From the NCBI RefSeq assembly GCF_009857475.1, contig NZ_WWCJ01000009.1, forward strand, positions 204,571-268,570: 64,000 bases of DNA, written 5' to 3'. Positions 1 to 9,783 of this stretch are shown here, piece after piece. Within the stretch, counting starts at the first letter, position 1. Each line of letters begins with the position of its first letter. Origin of the DNA: Pseudoduganella guangdongensis. GTDB lineage: Bacteria; Pseudomonadota; Gammaproteobacteria; Burkholderiales; Burkholderiaceae_D. The notes below the pieces were generated by a model. That model was not told where the DNA came from and did not search any database. It was given only the letters and a program-made list of their open reading frames with translations. The translations under genes and the position numbers were made by a program.

Positions 1-1301
1 CAGCGCAGGTTCAGGCCCACCTTGTCCGGCCGGTCCACGCTTTGCCAAAGCGCGATGGCCTGCTGGCGCGCCGCGATCAATTGCGGGTCGATGCGCAGCA
101 GGCCGGCCTCGTAGGCCCAATCCTCATAGAGCTGGGCCGCATCGCCGGTCCAGGCCACGGCATCGACGAACTGCAAGGCGCTCGCCAGATGCGCGGCCGC
201 CTGCCGGTGCGCGCCCAGCGCCGCGGCCTGGCGCGCCGCGCGCGGCGCCAGTTGCAGCACCATATGCGCGTCCTGCGCCCCGGTGGCATGGTGTACCAGG
301 CGCGCCAGCTCCACCTTGGCCTGCGGCGGCGCCTGCTCTGCCAGCGCGTGGCACAGGCGCTTATGCAAGGCGCGCGTGGCGGCCGGACGCAATCCGCTCA
401 ACACCGCCTGCCGTGCCAGTTCGTGGCGGAAGGACAAATGGCCGGGGGCGCCGCGTTGCAGCAGGCCGCTATCGACGCTGCGATCAATGGCGTGGCCGGC
501 GCCTTCGCCCAGCAAGGCTTCCAGCAGCCATTCTTCCAGCGCCACCGGACTTACGCTGACCAGCTCCAGCACGGTGCGCACCGGCGCGTCCAGGCGCGCC
601 AGGCGGCCCCACACCGCGTCGCGCACGGAAGCGGGCAGGTGGCCCGGCACAGGCGGGCCGGCGTCGGCCAGCAGTTCGGACAGGAAGAAGGGATTGCCGC
701 CGGTGACGCGGTGCAGTTCCGCCGGATCGCAGGCCATGCCTTGCGCCAGGGTCGCCACGGCCGCCGCCGACAGCGGCGGCAGCGTCAGGCGCTGGGTGCT
801 GGCGGCGGGCAGGTCGCCGGCCCAGCGCCAGAAGGCATGGTCGGGCGGCAGTTCATCATCGCGCGCACTGGCCAGGAGCAGGATCGGGTGGCTGGCGATG
901 CGCCGTGCCAGGTACTTCAGCAGGTCGAGGGTGGCCTGGTCGGCCCAATGCAAGTCTTCGCAAATGACCAGGACGGGGCGTGCCTGCGTGCCCAGCCGGC
1001 TGAGCAGCAAAGGCATCAGCTGGTCGGGATGGGTGGCGTGGTCGATGGCGGCAACCACCTCGCTCCCCAGGGCCGGCGCCATATCGCGCAATGGGCCCAG
1101 GACGCGCGGCGTGGACAGGTCCTCGCAGGCGCCCTGCAGGACCAGGAAGCGATCCTGCAACGCCGCCGCGCAGGCGCGCAGCAAGGACGACTTGCCGATG
1201 CCGGCCTCGCCCAGCACCAGCGCCATCCCGCCCGCACCGGCGGCAACGCAATTTGCCAGCCGCTGCAGCGCCTCCAACTGCTTATCACGCTCGAGTAACA
1301 T
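1..1301 (-). CDS. AAA ATPase / LuxR-type regulator, N-terminal part (truncated by window edge)
   Basis: The open frame runs from an ATG at 1301 off the left edge, about 433 codons. Residues 31-38 (GEAGIGKS) are a Walker A loop and residues 109-120 (VLVICEDLHWA) are a Walker B strand of the type in AAA_16/MalT-like STAND ATPases. A GAGGA Shine-Dalgarno lies 7 bases before the ATG. The family consists of large signal-responsive ATPases that usually end in a LuxR helix-turn-helix; that end lies outside the window, so the DNA-binding part is inferred. It lies 66 bp downstream of the TonB receptor on the same strand, so co-transcription is possible. Confidence 0.82.
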   Translation of the reverse strand, partial: MLLERDKQLEALQRLANCVAAGAGGMALVLGEAGIGKSSLLRACAAALQDRFLVLQGACEDLSTPRVLGPLRDMAPALGSEVVAAIDHATHPDQLMPLLLSRLGTQARPVLVICEDLHWADQATLDLLKYLARRIASHPILLLASARDDELPPDHAFWRWAGDLPAASTQRLTLPPLSAAAVATLAQGMACDPAELHRVTGGNPFFLSELLADAGPPVPGHLPASVRDAVWGRLARLDAPVRTVLELVSVSPVALEEWLLEALLGEGAGHAIDRSVDSGLLQRGAPGHLSFRHELARQAVLSGLRPAATRALHKRLCHALAEQAPPQAKVELARLVHHATGAQDAHMVLQLAPRAARQAAALGAHRQAAAHLASALQFVDAVAWTGDAAQLYEDWAYEAGLLRIDPQLIAARQQAIALWQSVDRPDKVGLNLR

Positions 1302-1367
1302 CTGGCTATCCTCATAGCCATGATATGCCTACTGGCGCACGGAATTCTCTCCAATCGTCACCAATTC

Positions 1368-3704
1368 TCAGAACTTGTAGGAGGCGGTGAGCTTGTAGGT
1401 GCGCGGGTCGCCGTAGTAGGTGGTGACGGTGTTGAAGAAGCCGCCGAAGGCGTAGCCGGCCACCTTGTAGCGCTTGTCCGTCAGGTTGCGGCCGTGCAAG
1501 CCGATCTGCAGCTTGCGGTCGGCGCTGGTCCAGACCAGGCCGGCGTCCCACAGGGTGAAGGCGCCTTGCGCCAGCATCAGGTTCTGCGGCACCAGCGCGT
1601 CCAGCGAGGCGACGCCGGTGGGGCGCACGATCTCGGCCTGGTACACCTTGTCTTTGTACGACACGCTGTTGTTGAAACTCATGGTGCCGCTGCGGCCCAG
1701 CAGGTTGACCGGCCATTCGTAGCTGGCGCCCAGGTTGGCCGACATCTTCGGCGTGTTCTGCACCTCGGCGCTCTTGGCGATATTGACCAGGGTGGCGCCG
1801 CTGGCGACCATCCATTCCTTGTACTCGGCGTCGATGTAGCTCAGCATGCCGTTCACGGTCAGCTCGTTGCTGACGCGGGCAATCGCTTCCAGTTCCAGGC
1901 CTTTGATCTTGGCCTTGCCGGCGTTGGTCAGGGTGCCGGCGAAGCCGTTGACCTGGCCCTGCGCGTTGAAAGTGGGGATCGAGCCGGCGATCTGCACGTT
2001 CTGGTAGTCGGTGTAGAACAGCGCGGCGTTGGTTTGCAGGCGGCCGCCGTTGAGCGAGGATTTCAGGCCCAGCTCCACTGTGTCGACTTCCTCCGGATTG
2101 ACGCCGCGGCGTTTTTCCAGCGAGGCCGGGGTGTTCGGGCCGCCGGTTGCCGCCAGGTCCATGCGCGGGTCGTACATGCCGCCTTTGAAGCCGCTCTGGT
2201 AGGTGCCGTAGACATTGTGCTCCGGCGCGACCTTCCAGCCGAAGCCGAGTTTTGGCGTGAACTTCTTGTCCTTGCGATTCAGGTCGCCCTTGCCGAGGTC
2301 GGTGTTGGGCGCCAGGCCGACCGCGTTCGGGTTGCCCAGGTTGGGCGAACCGGCCAGGCCGAGATAGGTGCGCTTGTAGATCGCCGCTTCGCGCTGGTCG
2401 TCGGTCCAGCGGCCGCCCAGGCTCAGATTGAAGGTATCGCTCACGCTGTAGCTGGCGTCGGCGTAAATGGCCCAGGTCTTGGAATCGATATCGTCGCGGG
2501 TCAGCAGCGACAGGCCGCCGCCGGCGTTGTACAGCACATCGAATTCGTTGAAGGCGTTGGTTTTCATGTAGAACAGGCCCGCCACGCCCTGCCATTTGGA
2601 GCCGGCGTAGGTCAGCTGGAATTCCTGGCTGTCTTGCTTGTCGCTGTAGATGGCCGGCGCTTCCCACAGCGGCGCGTTGAGCGAATCGAAGTCGATCGGC
2701 GCGTAGGATTTGGAGGAGCGGTGGGCGGTGACCGATTTGAACATCAGTTCAGGGCTGAGGTTGTAGTCGATGGTCAGCGACGCGCCCTTGGTGGTCACTT
2801 CCTGTTCGTGGCCGTTCACCTTGTACAGGTTGGCGCGCGTATCGTAGTCGCCGGCCAGCGGCGGCTCGTTGCCCGGCGCCGGGCCGTTCAGCAGGCGGTA
2901 GCCTTGTTTGGCTTGCGAGTCGTCCTTGGTGTAGTCGGCCGCGAAGCGGATGAACAGGTCGCTGCTCGGCACCAGTTCGGCGCTGACGCGGGCCGCGCCC
3001 ACGTCCTTGTTGTAGTTCTCGCGGCCGTTGATGACGTTCTTGCCGAAGCCGTCGCGGTTGAAGGTGCCGACGGTGGCGCCGACGCGCAGGATGTCGCTGA
3101 TCGGCGTGCTGCCTTTCAGCACCAGGTCGCGCTGGCTGTAGTTGCCGAGGGCGCCCTTGATCTCAAAGGTCGGGTTGGGCGACAGTTTTTTGGTGACGTA
3201 TTTGACCGCGCCGCCGATGGTGTTGCGGCCGTACAGCGTGCCTTGCGGGCCGCGCAGCACTTCGATGCGTTCCAGGTCGTAGATGTCGGTCAGGGCGCCT
3301 TGCGGGCGCGCCAGGTAGACGTCGTCCAGGTAGATGCCGACGCCTTGCTCGTAGCCGGCCACCGGGTCTTGCTGGCCGATGCCGCGAATGAAGGCGGTGA
3401 GGGTGGTGTTGGTGCCGCGCGAGGCTTTGAGCGTGGTGTTGGGCACGATGTCGGTCAGCGCCGTGATATCCGGCAGCGCCTTCTTCTCCAGCTGGGCGCC
3501 GGACAGCGCGGTGACCGCGCCCGGCACGTCCTGGATCAGCTCTTCGCGCTTGCGGGCCGTCACGATCACCTTGTCGATCACCGCCTCCGCCTTCTGCCCG
3601 CCGGCGTCCTGCGCCAGGACGGGTTGGGCATAGACGGCGGGCAAGGTCATCATCACCGCCGCCACAGAGCGGCGCAGCATGAATTGGTTGTTCGACACAC
3701 GCAT
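1368..3704 (-). CDS. TonB-dependent outer-membrane receptor
   Basis: A 778-residue outer-membrane barrel that imports a ligand (siderophore, carbohydrate or other) using TonB energy. The ATG at 3704 was chosen over the longer frame (3791) because GAGGAG lies 6 bases upstream and a signal peptide (MRVSNNQF... ending near VLAQDAG) follows directly. The plug domain is clear: VIVTARKREELIQDVP, then LDDVYLARPQG and the typical IEVLRGPQGTLYGRNTIGG. The C-terminus ends in an aromatic residue (ASYKF), as beta-barrel proteins do. The substrate cannot be read from sequence. The next gene downstream encodes an AAA/LuxR-type regulator that might control it. Confidence 0.93.
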   Translation of the reverse strand: MRVSNNQFMLRRSVAAVMMTLPAVYAQPVLAQDAGGQKAEAVIDKVIVTARKREELIQDVPGAVTALSGAQLEKKALPDITALTDIVPNTTLKASRGTNTTLTAFIRGIGQQDPVAGYEQGVGIYLDDVYLARPQGALTDIYDLERIEVLRGPQGTLYGRNTIGGAVKYVTKKLSPNPTFEIKGALGNYSQRDLVLKGSTPISDILRVGATVGTFNRDGFGKNVINGRENYNKDVGAARVSAELVPSSDLFIRFAADYTKDDSQAKQGYRLLNGPAPGNEPPLAGDYDTRANLYKVNGHEQEVTTKGASLTIDYNLSPELMFKSVTAHRSSKSYAPIDFDSLNAPLWEAPAIYSDKQDSQEFQLTYAGSKWQGVAGLFYMKTNAFNEFDVLYNAGGGLSLLTRDDIDSKTWAIYADASYSVSDTFNLSLGGRWTDDQREAAIYKRTYLGLAGSPNLGNPNAVGLAPNTDLGKGDLNRKDKKFTPKLGFGWKVAPEHNVYGTYQSGFKGGMYDPRMDLAATGGPNTPASLEKRRGVNPEEVDTVELGLKSSLNGGRLQTNAALFYTDYQNVQIAGSIPTFNAQGQVNGFAGTLTNAGKAKIKGLELEAIARVSNELTVNGMLSYIDAEYKEWMVASGATLVNIAKSAEVQNTPKMSANLGASYEWPVNLLGRSGTMSFNNSVSYKDKVYQAEIVRPTGVASLDALVPQNLMLAQGAFTLWDAGLVWTSADRKLQIGLHGRNLTDKRYKVAGYAFGGFFNTVTTYYGDPRTYKLTASYKF

Positions 3705-3778
3705 CAAAGTCTCCTCGGGTTTTGTTATGCGACGAGTGTGCATGTTTTGCCAACTGTGCGAAACTGACAGGGTTGCAC

Positions 3779-4552
3779 TCACGTTGTGCAATTTTGCACA
3801 TAACCGAGGGGGGCGAGGCTTTCGTGGAAGAGCTGGAGCACGTGTTGCCGCAGCAGGGGGCCGAAGTCGGGCAGGCTGCGCGGCGCGATGATCAGGTTGA
3901 ACTCGTTGAAGGAGGCGTCGGTGACCAGGTTGTATTGCGACCAGGTGATGTGCTTGCGGTGCGCGCCGGCCAGCGCGGCGCGGCCGGCCTGGACCTGGAA
4001 GTAGTCGTTGAGCTGGCCCTGGCCGCCACTCTGGCGGTAGGCGGCTTGCGCCTGTTCCAGCTCGGCCTCGGTGAGCCAGGCGGACAGGGCTTCGTCCAGC
4101 AGGTCGTCGCTGGCGACGGTGGCGTGGATTTCGGCCTGCTCCAGCAGGCCCATCTCGGCCAGGATGACGGCCAGGGTCCAGGCCTGGCCGGCGCCGGCGC
4201 AGTCGGCCAGCCAGATGCGGGGCAGGGCGGCGCCGCGCAGGGCGTGTTCGGCGGCTTCGCGCAGCATCAGCGCTTCGGCCGGGGCGTCGAACAGGCCGGC
4301 GGGCGGCACGTGCAGGGTGCGGAATAGCTGGCCGGCGGCGACGGCGTCGTGCAGGGCGCTGTCCTGCAGCTGCGATAGCGTGGCCAGGCCGTGCTGCCGC
4401 ATGAAGCCGAACAGCTTGGCCTTCAGCGCCACGCGCTCGTGCAGGCGGAAGTCGAAGCCGAAGCGGCGCACCAGCGCTTCGAGCAGCAACTCCAGCTCCA
4501 GCTCCTCCAGCTCGGGCGCCGTGCTGCGGCGCAGTTCTTCGCTCGCGCCCAT
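3779..4552 (-). CDS. CheR-like methyltransferase homologue with degenerate motifs
   Basis: A 257-residue protein whose layout resembles CheR chemoreceptor methyltransferases: an N-terminal helical part (LRRSTAPELEELELELLLEA), then a Rossmann-like domain. The SAM-binding loop expected as GCSxGEEPYS reads DCAGAGQAWT, and the CRNVLIYF motif reads IAPRSLPDF, so two hallmark motifs are altered. The protein stops just after the last core strand (LAPLGYVQNCTT), shorter than typical CheR of about 270-290. The ATG at 4552 overlaps the kinase stop as TGATG, implying translational coupling. It is probably a binding or accessory partner of the kinase rather than an active enzyme; this is inference. Confidence 0.72.
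   Translation of the reverse strand: MGASEELRRSTAPELEELELELLLEALVRRFGFDFRLHERVALKAKLFGFMRQHGLATLSQLQDSALHDAVAAGQLFRTLHVPPAGLFDAPAEALMLREAAEHALRGAALPRIWLADCAGAGQAWTLAVILAEMGLLEQAEIHATVASDDLLDEALSAWLTEAELEQAQAAYRQSGGQGQLNDYFQVQAGRAALAGAHRKHITWSQYNLVTDASFNEFNLIIAPRSLPDFGPLLRQHVLQLFHESLAPLGYVQNCTT
3785..3800. promoter_or_regulatory. Perfect palindrome upstream of the TonB receptor gene
   Basis: TGTGCAA-TT-TTGCACA is a perfect 7+7 bp inverted repeat with a 2-bp spacer, 81-96 bp upstream of the receptor ATG. It overlaps the last codons of the CheR-like gene. The position and symmetry fit an operator for a dimeric regulator; no run of T follows, so it is not a typical terminator. The regulator is unknown. 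Confidence 0.35.
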
Positions 4553-7500
4553 CAATGCAGCCAGACGCGCATCAGCGACAACAGCTGCGCCACGTCCACC
4601 GGTTTGGTGATGTAGTCGGAGGCGCCGGCGGCGATGCATTTGTCGCGGTCGCCCTTCATGGCCTTGGCGGTCAGCGTGATGATGGGCAGCGAACGGAATT
4701 TGGGGATGCGGCGGATGGCGCGCATGGTGTCGTAGCCGTCCATCTCCGGCATCATGATGTCCATCAGGACGATCTCGATGGTCGGGTCGCGTTCCAGCAC
4801 CTCAATGCCATCGCGCCCGTTCTCGGCGAAGGAGACCTGCATCTGCTGGCGTTCCAGCAGCGAGGACAGGGCGAAGATATTGCGCAAGTCGTCGTCCACG
4901 ATCAGCACCTTGCGCCCTGCCAGGCCGGCATCGGCCGCGTGCACCTCTTCCAGCATGCGGCGCTGCGCTTCCGGCAGGTTGGCCTGGGAGCGGTGCAGGA
5001 ACAGCGCCGTTTCATCCAGCAGGCGCTCGGGCGAGCGGGCGTCCTTGATGACGATGGTCTTGGCGTAGCGTTTGAGCTTGGCCACTTCCTTGCGGTTCAG
5101 CTCTTTGGCGGTGTTGATCACGATCGGCATGGCGCGCAGGCGCTGGTCCTTGCCGATGGTGTCGAGCAGGTCGAAGCCGCTGATGTCGGGCAGGGTCAGG
5201 TCGAGCACCATGCAGTCGAAGTGGGCGGCGTGCAGGGCGGCCAGTGCTTCCTGGCCGGTGCCGACGGCGGTGATGGCGACATCGGAGTCGCCTATCAGCT
5301 TGATGATGGCGTCGCGCTGGTTCTCTTCGTCGTCCACCACCAGCAGGTTGCGTTTGCCGCCGATCAGGAAGCGCTGGATGCGCGAGAATTCTTCGTTCAG
5401 GTCTTCCTTGCTGACCGGTTTGTTCAGGTAGGAGATGGCGCCGCTGCGCAAGGCCGGTTCGCGTTCGCGCAGGCTGGACATGACATGCACCGGGATGTGG
5501 CGCGTGCTCGGGTCGCGTTTCAGGCGCTCCAGCACGGTGAAGCCGTCGATGTCCGGCAGGTCCAGGTCGAGCAGGATGGCCGAGGGCAGGTAGTCGCGCG
5601 CCAGGCTCAGGGCCCAGTCGCCCTGGTGCGTGACGATGCCCTTGAAGTTCTTTTCGCGCGCGAAATCCAGCACCACTTTGGCGAAGCGCTCGTCGTCCTC
5701 CACGATCAGCACCGACGGGTCGCCCGGCGTGGTCAGGCCGCGGTCGTCGATGGTGGAGCCGTAGGTCTGTTCGTCCTGTTCGATCTGCGGCTGCGGTGGC
5801 GGCGTGTACACCACGGCGGGGGCGGCGATCATCGGCTGCGGGGTGTTCGGCGTGTTCGGCGCGGGCAGGCGCGGCATGGCCGGCTGGCGCGCCGTCTCGT
5901 AGTACACGAAGCCGGAGCGGTTATACGGCAGGAACAGGGTGAAGGTGGAGCCGGCGCCGACCACCGATTCGACGCGGATCTCGCCGCCCAGCAGGCGGGC
6001 CAGTTCGCGCGAGATCGACAGGCCAAGGCCGGTGCCGCCGTACTTGCGGGCGGTGGAGCCGTCGGCCTGCTGGAAGGCTTCGAAGATCAGCTGCAGCTTG
6101 TCGCTGGCGATACCGACGCCGGTATCGCTGACAGCGAACGAGAGCACGGCGTCGGCATTGCCCAGGTTGGGGTGGTCGCTGCTCCAGCCGCTTTGCACCA
6201 GGGCGATGCCGAGCGAGACCTGGCCGTGGTTGGTGAATTTGAAGGCGTTCGACAGCAGGTTTTTCAGCACCTGCTGCAGGCGCGTGGTGTCGGTCATCAG
6301 GGAGGCGGGCAGGTTGTCGCCCAGTTCCACCGTGAAGCCGAGGTGCTTGGCCTCCGCCATATGGCGGAAGGTGCGCTCGACGTAGCTGCGCAGGTTGGCG
6401 AAGCGGTATTCGGACACGTCCAGCGTGACGGTGCCTGATTCGATCTTGGACAGGTCGAGAATGTCGTTGATCAGCGTGAGCAGGTCGGAGCCGGAGCCGT
6501 GGATGGTCTTGGCGAATTCCACCTGCTTGCCGGACAGGTTGCCCTCCGGGTTGTCGCCCAACTGCTGCGCCAGGATCAGCAGCGAGTTCAAAGGCGTGCG
6601 CAGCTCGTGCGACATATTGGCCAGGAACTCGGACTTGTATTTGGAGGACAGGGCCAGTTGGGTCGCCTTTTCTTCCAGCGCCAGTTTGGCCTGCTCCACC
6701 TCGCGGTTCTTGCGTTCCACCTCGATATTCTGCTCGGACAGCAGGCGCGCCTTCTCGGCCAGCTCCTGGTTGGTTTGCTGCAGTTCCTGCGCCAGCGATT
6801 GCGATTGCGTCAGCAGCGATTCGGTGCGGCTGTTGGCCTCGATGGTGTTCAGCACCACGCCGATCGATTCCATCAGCTGGTCGAGGAAGGACAGGTGGGT
6901 CTCGGTGAAGCGATCCAGCGAGGCGATTTCGATCACCGCCTTCACCTGCTGCTCGAACAGGATGGGCAGCACCACGATATTGGTGGGCGGCGCCGCGCCC
7001 AGGCCGGAGCTGACCACGATGTAGTCGCGCGGCACGTCGGTCAGCCAGATGCGCATTTTCTCCAGCGCGCACTGGCCGACCAGACCCTCGCCCGGCAGGA
7101 AGGAGGTGGGCAGCTTGCGCGACGAGCGGTAGCCGTAGCTGGCGATCATGCGCAGGCGGGCGTCGGCCAGCTGCGAGTCCATCATGTAGAACACGCCGTG
7201 GTGGGCCGACACCAGCGGCGCCAGCTCGGACAGGATCAGCTTGGTCACCGCCTGCAGGTCGCGCTGGCCTTGCAGCAGGCGGGTGAAGCGCGCCAGGTTG
7301 GTTTTCAGCCAGTCCTGCTGCGCGTTCTTCTGCGTGGTTTCCTTCAGGTTGCGGATCATCTCGTTGATGTTGTCCTTCAGGTAGGACACCTCGCCGCGCG
7401 CCTCGACCTGGATGGAACGGGACAAGTCGCCGCGCGTCACGGCGGTTGCCACCTCCGCGATCGCGCGCACCTGGTTGGTCAGGTTCGCCGCCAGCTGGTT

Positions 7501-9450
7501 CACGTTCTCGGTCAAGTCCTTCCAGGTGCCGGCCACGCCGGACACGTTGGCCTGGCCGCCCAGCTTACCCTCGGTCCCCACCTCGCGCGCCACGCGCGTC
7601 ACTTCCGAGGCGAAGGAGGACAGCTGGTCCACCATCACGTTGATGGTGTCTTTCAGTTCCAGGATCTCGCCCTTCACGTCCACCGTGATCTTTTTCGACA
7701 GGTCGCCGCGCGCCACCGCGGTGGTCACCGCCGCGATATTGCGCACCTGGCCGGTCAGGTTGGAGGCCATGAAGTTCACGTTGTCGGTCAAGTCTTTCCA
7801 GGTGCCGCCCACGCCGGGCACGTAGGCCTGGCCGCCCAGCTTGCCCTCGGTACCCACCTCGCGCGCCACGCGCGTCACTTCCGACGCGAACGAGGACAGC
7901 TGGTCCACCATCACGTTGATGGTGTTTTTCAGTTCCAGGATCTCGCCCTTCACGTCCACCGTGATTTTCTTGGACAGGTCGCCGTTCGCCACCGCCGTGG
8001 TCACCTCCGCGATATTGCGCACCTGGCCGGTCAGGTTGGAGGCCATGAAGTTCACGTTATCGGTCAAGTCCTTCCAGGTGCCGCCGACGCCGGACACGTT
8101 TGCCTGGCCGCCCAGCTTACCCTCGGTCCCCACCTCGCGCGCCACCCGGGTCACCTCCGAGGCGAAAGAGTTCAACTGGTCCACCATCACGTTGATGGTG
8201 TTTTTCAGCTCGAGGATCTCGCCCTTCACGTCCACCGTGATCTTCTTGGACAGGTCGCCGTTCGCCACGGCGGTGGTCACCTCGGCGATATTCCGCACCT
8301 GCGAGGTCAGGTTACCCGCCATGGAGTTCACGGAGTCGGTCAAGTCTTTCCAGGTGCCGGCCACGCCTTTCACCTGCGCCTGGCCGCCCAGTTTGCCCTC
8401 GGTGCCCACCTCGCGCGCCACACGCGTCACTTCGGACGCGAAGGAGGACAGCTGGTCCACCATCACGTTGATGGTGTTTTTCAGTTCCAGGATCTCGCCC
8501 TTCACGTCCACCGTGATTTTCTTGGACAGGTCGCCGTTCGCCACGGCGGTGGTCACCGCCGCGATATTGCGCACCTGGCCGGTCAGGTTGGAGGCCATGA
8601 AGTTCACGTTGTCGGTCAAATCCTTCCAGGTGCCGCCCACGCCCGGCACGTAGGCCTGGCCGCCCAGCTTGCCCTCGGTACCCACTTCGCGCGCCACGCG
8701 GGTCACCTCCGAAGCGAAGGAACGCAGCTGGTCCACCATCACGTTGATGGTGTCTTTCAGCTGCAGGATCTCGCCGCGCACGTCCACCGTGATTTTCTTG
8801 GACAAGTCGCCGTTCGCCACGGCGGTGGTCACTTCCGCGATATTCCGCACCTGGGAAGTCAGGTTACCCGCCATGGAGTTCACGGAGTCGGTCAAATCCT
8901 TCCAGGTGCCCGCCACGCCCTTCACCTGCGCCTGGCCGCCCAGTTTACCCTCGGTGCCCACCTCGCGCGCCACGCGCGTCACCTCGGACGAGAAGGAGGT
9001 CAGCTGCTCCACCATGGTATTCGCCGTCATCGCCGCGCGCAGGTATTGGCCTTTCAGGGGATGGCCATCCACCTCCAGCGCCATGGTCTGCGACAGGTCG
9101 CCCTTGGCCACGGCGCCGATCACGCGCGCCATTTCCGTGGTTGGCCGCACCAGGTCATCGATCAGGGTATTGACCGCGCTGATGATGGTGGCCCAGCCGC
9201 CGGAGACATGCACCGTCGCGCGCTGCGTCAGGCGGCCCTCACGGCCCACCACGCGGCTCACCTCCGTCACCGACTTCACCATGCGCTCGTTGGTTTCGAT
9301 GATGTCGTTCAGGGTATCGGCGATCTTGCCCGACATGCCCGTCCAGTCGGACGGCAAACGCGCGGAGAAGTCACCTTTCTTCAAGGCCATCAAAGTGGAC
9401 AAGATCAGTTTCAGGTCCAACTCTTCAGGCAGTTCGGTCATGTCATTCAT
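4552..9450 (-). CDS. Soluble poly-HAMP hybrid sensor histidine kinase with three receiver domains
   Basis: A 1632-residue kinase without transmembrane segments. Residues 1-150 hold divergent HAMP-like modules and about 151-702 hold six tandem 92-residue HAMP-pair units ([19 protein letters not shown]...). A GAF domain follows (about 725-865), then a coiled coil, a HisKA domain with the phospho-acceptor His near 948 ([11 protein letters not shown]), an HATPase domain ([24 protein letters not shown]) and three receivers with Asp in [22 protein letters not shown] and [11 protein letters not shown]. Receiver 2 has a divergent end (TIVIKDA in place of the Lys-Pro loop). GAGGT lies 7 bases before the ATG. 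Related poly-HAMP kinases sense osmotic or other intracellular stress; the signal here is unknown. It is coupled to the CheR-like gene downstream. Confidence 0.93.
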   Translation of the reverse strand: MNDMTELPEELDLKLILSTLMALKKGDFSARLPSDWTGMSGKIADTLNDIIETNERMVKSVTEVSRVVGREGRLTQRATVHVSGGWATIISAVNTLIDDLVRPTTEMARVIGAVAKGDLSQTMALEVDGHPLKGQYLRAAMTANTMVEQLTSFSSEVTRVAREVGTEGKLGGQAQVKGVAGTWKDLTDSVNSMAGNLTSQVRNIAEVTTAVANGDLSKKITVDVRGEILQLKDTINVMVDQLRSFASEVTRVAREVGTEGKLGGQAYVPGVGGTWKDLTDNVNFMASNLTGQVRNIAAVTTAVANGDLSKKITVDVKGEILELKNTINVMVDQLSSFASEVTRVAREVGTEGKLGGQAQVKGVAGTWKDLTDSVNSMAGNLTSQVRNIAEVTTAVANGDLSKKITVDVKGEILELKNTINVMVDQLNSFASEVTRVAREVGTEGKLGGQANVSGVGGTWKDLTDNVNFMASNLTGQVRNIAEVTTAVANGDLSKKITVDVKGEILELKNTINVMVDQLSSFASEVTRVAREVGTEGKLGGQAYVPGVGGTWKDLTDNVNFMASNLTGQVRNIAAVTTAVARGDLSKKITVDVKGEILELKDTINVMVDQLSSFASEVTRVAREVGTEGKLGGQANVSGVAGTWKDLTENVNQLAANLTNQVRAIAEVATAVTRGDLSRSIQVEARGEVSYLKDNINEMIRNLKETTQKNAQQDWLKTNLARFTRLLQGQRDLQAVTKLILSELAPLVSAHHGVFYMMDSQLADARLRMIASYGYRSSRKLPTSFLPGEGLVGQCALEKMRIWLTDVPRDYIVVSSGLGAAPPTNIVVLPILFEQQVKAVIEIASLDRFTETHLSFLDQLMESIGVVLNTIEANSRTESLLTQSQSLAQELQQTNQELAEKARLLSEQNIEVERKNREVEQAKLALEEKATQLALSSKYKSEFLANMSHELRTPLNSLLILAQQLGDNPEGNLSGKQVEFAKTIHGSGSDLLTLINDILDLSKIESGTVTLDVSEYRFANLRSYVERTFRHMAEAKHLGFTVELGDNLPASLMTDTTRLQQVLKNLLSNAFKFTNHGQVSLGIALVQSGWSSDHPNLGNADAVLSFAVSDTGVGIASDKLQLIFEAFQQADGSTARKYGGTGLGLSISRELARLLGGEIRVESVVGAGSTFTLFLPYNRSGFVYYETARQPAMPRLPAPNTPNTPQPMIAAPAVVYTPPPQPQIEQDEQTYGSTIDDRGLTTPGDPSVLIVEDDERFAKVVLDFAREKNFKGIVTHQGDWALSLARDYLPSAILLDLDLPDIDGFTVLERLKRDPSTRHIPVHVMSSLREREPALRSGAISYLNKPVSKEDLNEEFSRIQRFLIGGKRNLLVVDDEENQRDAIIKLIGDSDVAITAVGTGQEALAALHAAHFDCMVLDLTLPDISGFDLLDTIGKDQRLRAMPIVINTAKELNRKEVAKLKRYAKTIVIKDARSPERLLDETALFLHRSQANLPEAQRRMLEEVHAADAGLAGRKVLIVDDDLRNIFALSSLLERQQMQVSFAENGRDGIEVLERDPTIEIVLMDIMMPEMDGYDTMRAIRRIPKFRSLPIITLTAKAMKGDRDKCIAAGASDYITKPVDVAQLLSLMRVWLH
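7345..9000 (-). repeat. Six tandem 276-bp coding repeats (HAMP-pair units)
   Basis: Within the kinase gene a 276-bp unit (92 codons) recurs six times in frame. The units differ at a short variable loop after [47 protein letters not shown], in protein order. The first five are close to identical in DNA; the last diverges in its second half ([26 protein letters not shown]). Such long near-identical direct repeats can gain or lose units by recombination. Confidence 0.92.
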
Positions 9451-9636
9451 CGACGGTACCTCGTTGTGCGGGTGGATTGCGAGGGGAAAGGCCTAAATTT
9501 ACTCCAGCAGGTGCGACAGTCAATCACAAAGTATCAAAAAGCTTCACTTTGTAAAGAACGCAACGCCGCAGGCAACATTTTTCAGCATAGCCAGCGCCAT
9601 ATTTCCCCGGCGCACGCTTGGCAAAATTCGGGGCCA

Positions 9637-9783
9637 AAATTCGGGGTCAGGTCTGACAATCGGACAAAATGCCGGCATGCAATATGAAAAACACCCTGCG
9701 CGCCCATAAAGGCGGGAAGGGTGTTTTGAGATAAATCAAAGGTGTGTCGTCGGTGTCCGATTGTCAGACTTGACCCCGAATTT
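9637..9783. repeat. Inverted pair of REP sequences (BIME-like)
   Basis: Two 30-bp copies of a REP sequence with the core GGGGTCAGGTCTGAC face each other at 9637-9666 and 9754-9783; they match at 29 of 30 positions. The right copy ends 2 bases inside the stop codon of the prolyl oligopeptidase gene. Just left, at 9623-9634, is a partial duplicate CAAAATTCGGGG. The same sequence bounds the transposase unit at 47-48 kb. The 331-bp stretch 9451-9781 has no gene; besides this pair it holds only the enclosed terminator and the presumed promoter of the poly-HAMP kinase. Confidence 0.85.
9687..9727 (-). terminator. Rho-independent terminator of the prolyl oligopeptidase gene
   Basis: On the minus strand AAAACACCCT pairs with AGGGTGTTTT around a GC-rich inner part, followed by a short T run (GTGTTTTTCAT). 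It lies 55-95 bp beyond the oligopeptidase stop, inside the REP pair. Confidence 0.7.

Noticed and set aside
7345..9000. CRISPR-like repetition
   Set aside because: Repeats are 276 bp, contiguous and in frame; no short repeats with unique spacers occur.
6499..9687. 1062-codon plus-strand frame opposite the poly-HAMP kinase
   Set aside because: Its His-rich repetitive translation mirrors the tandem HAMP repeats on the other strand.
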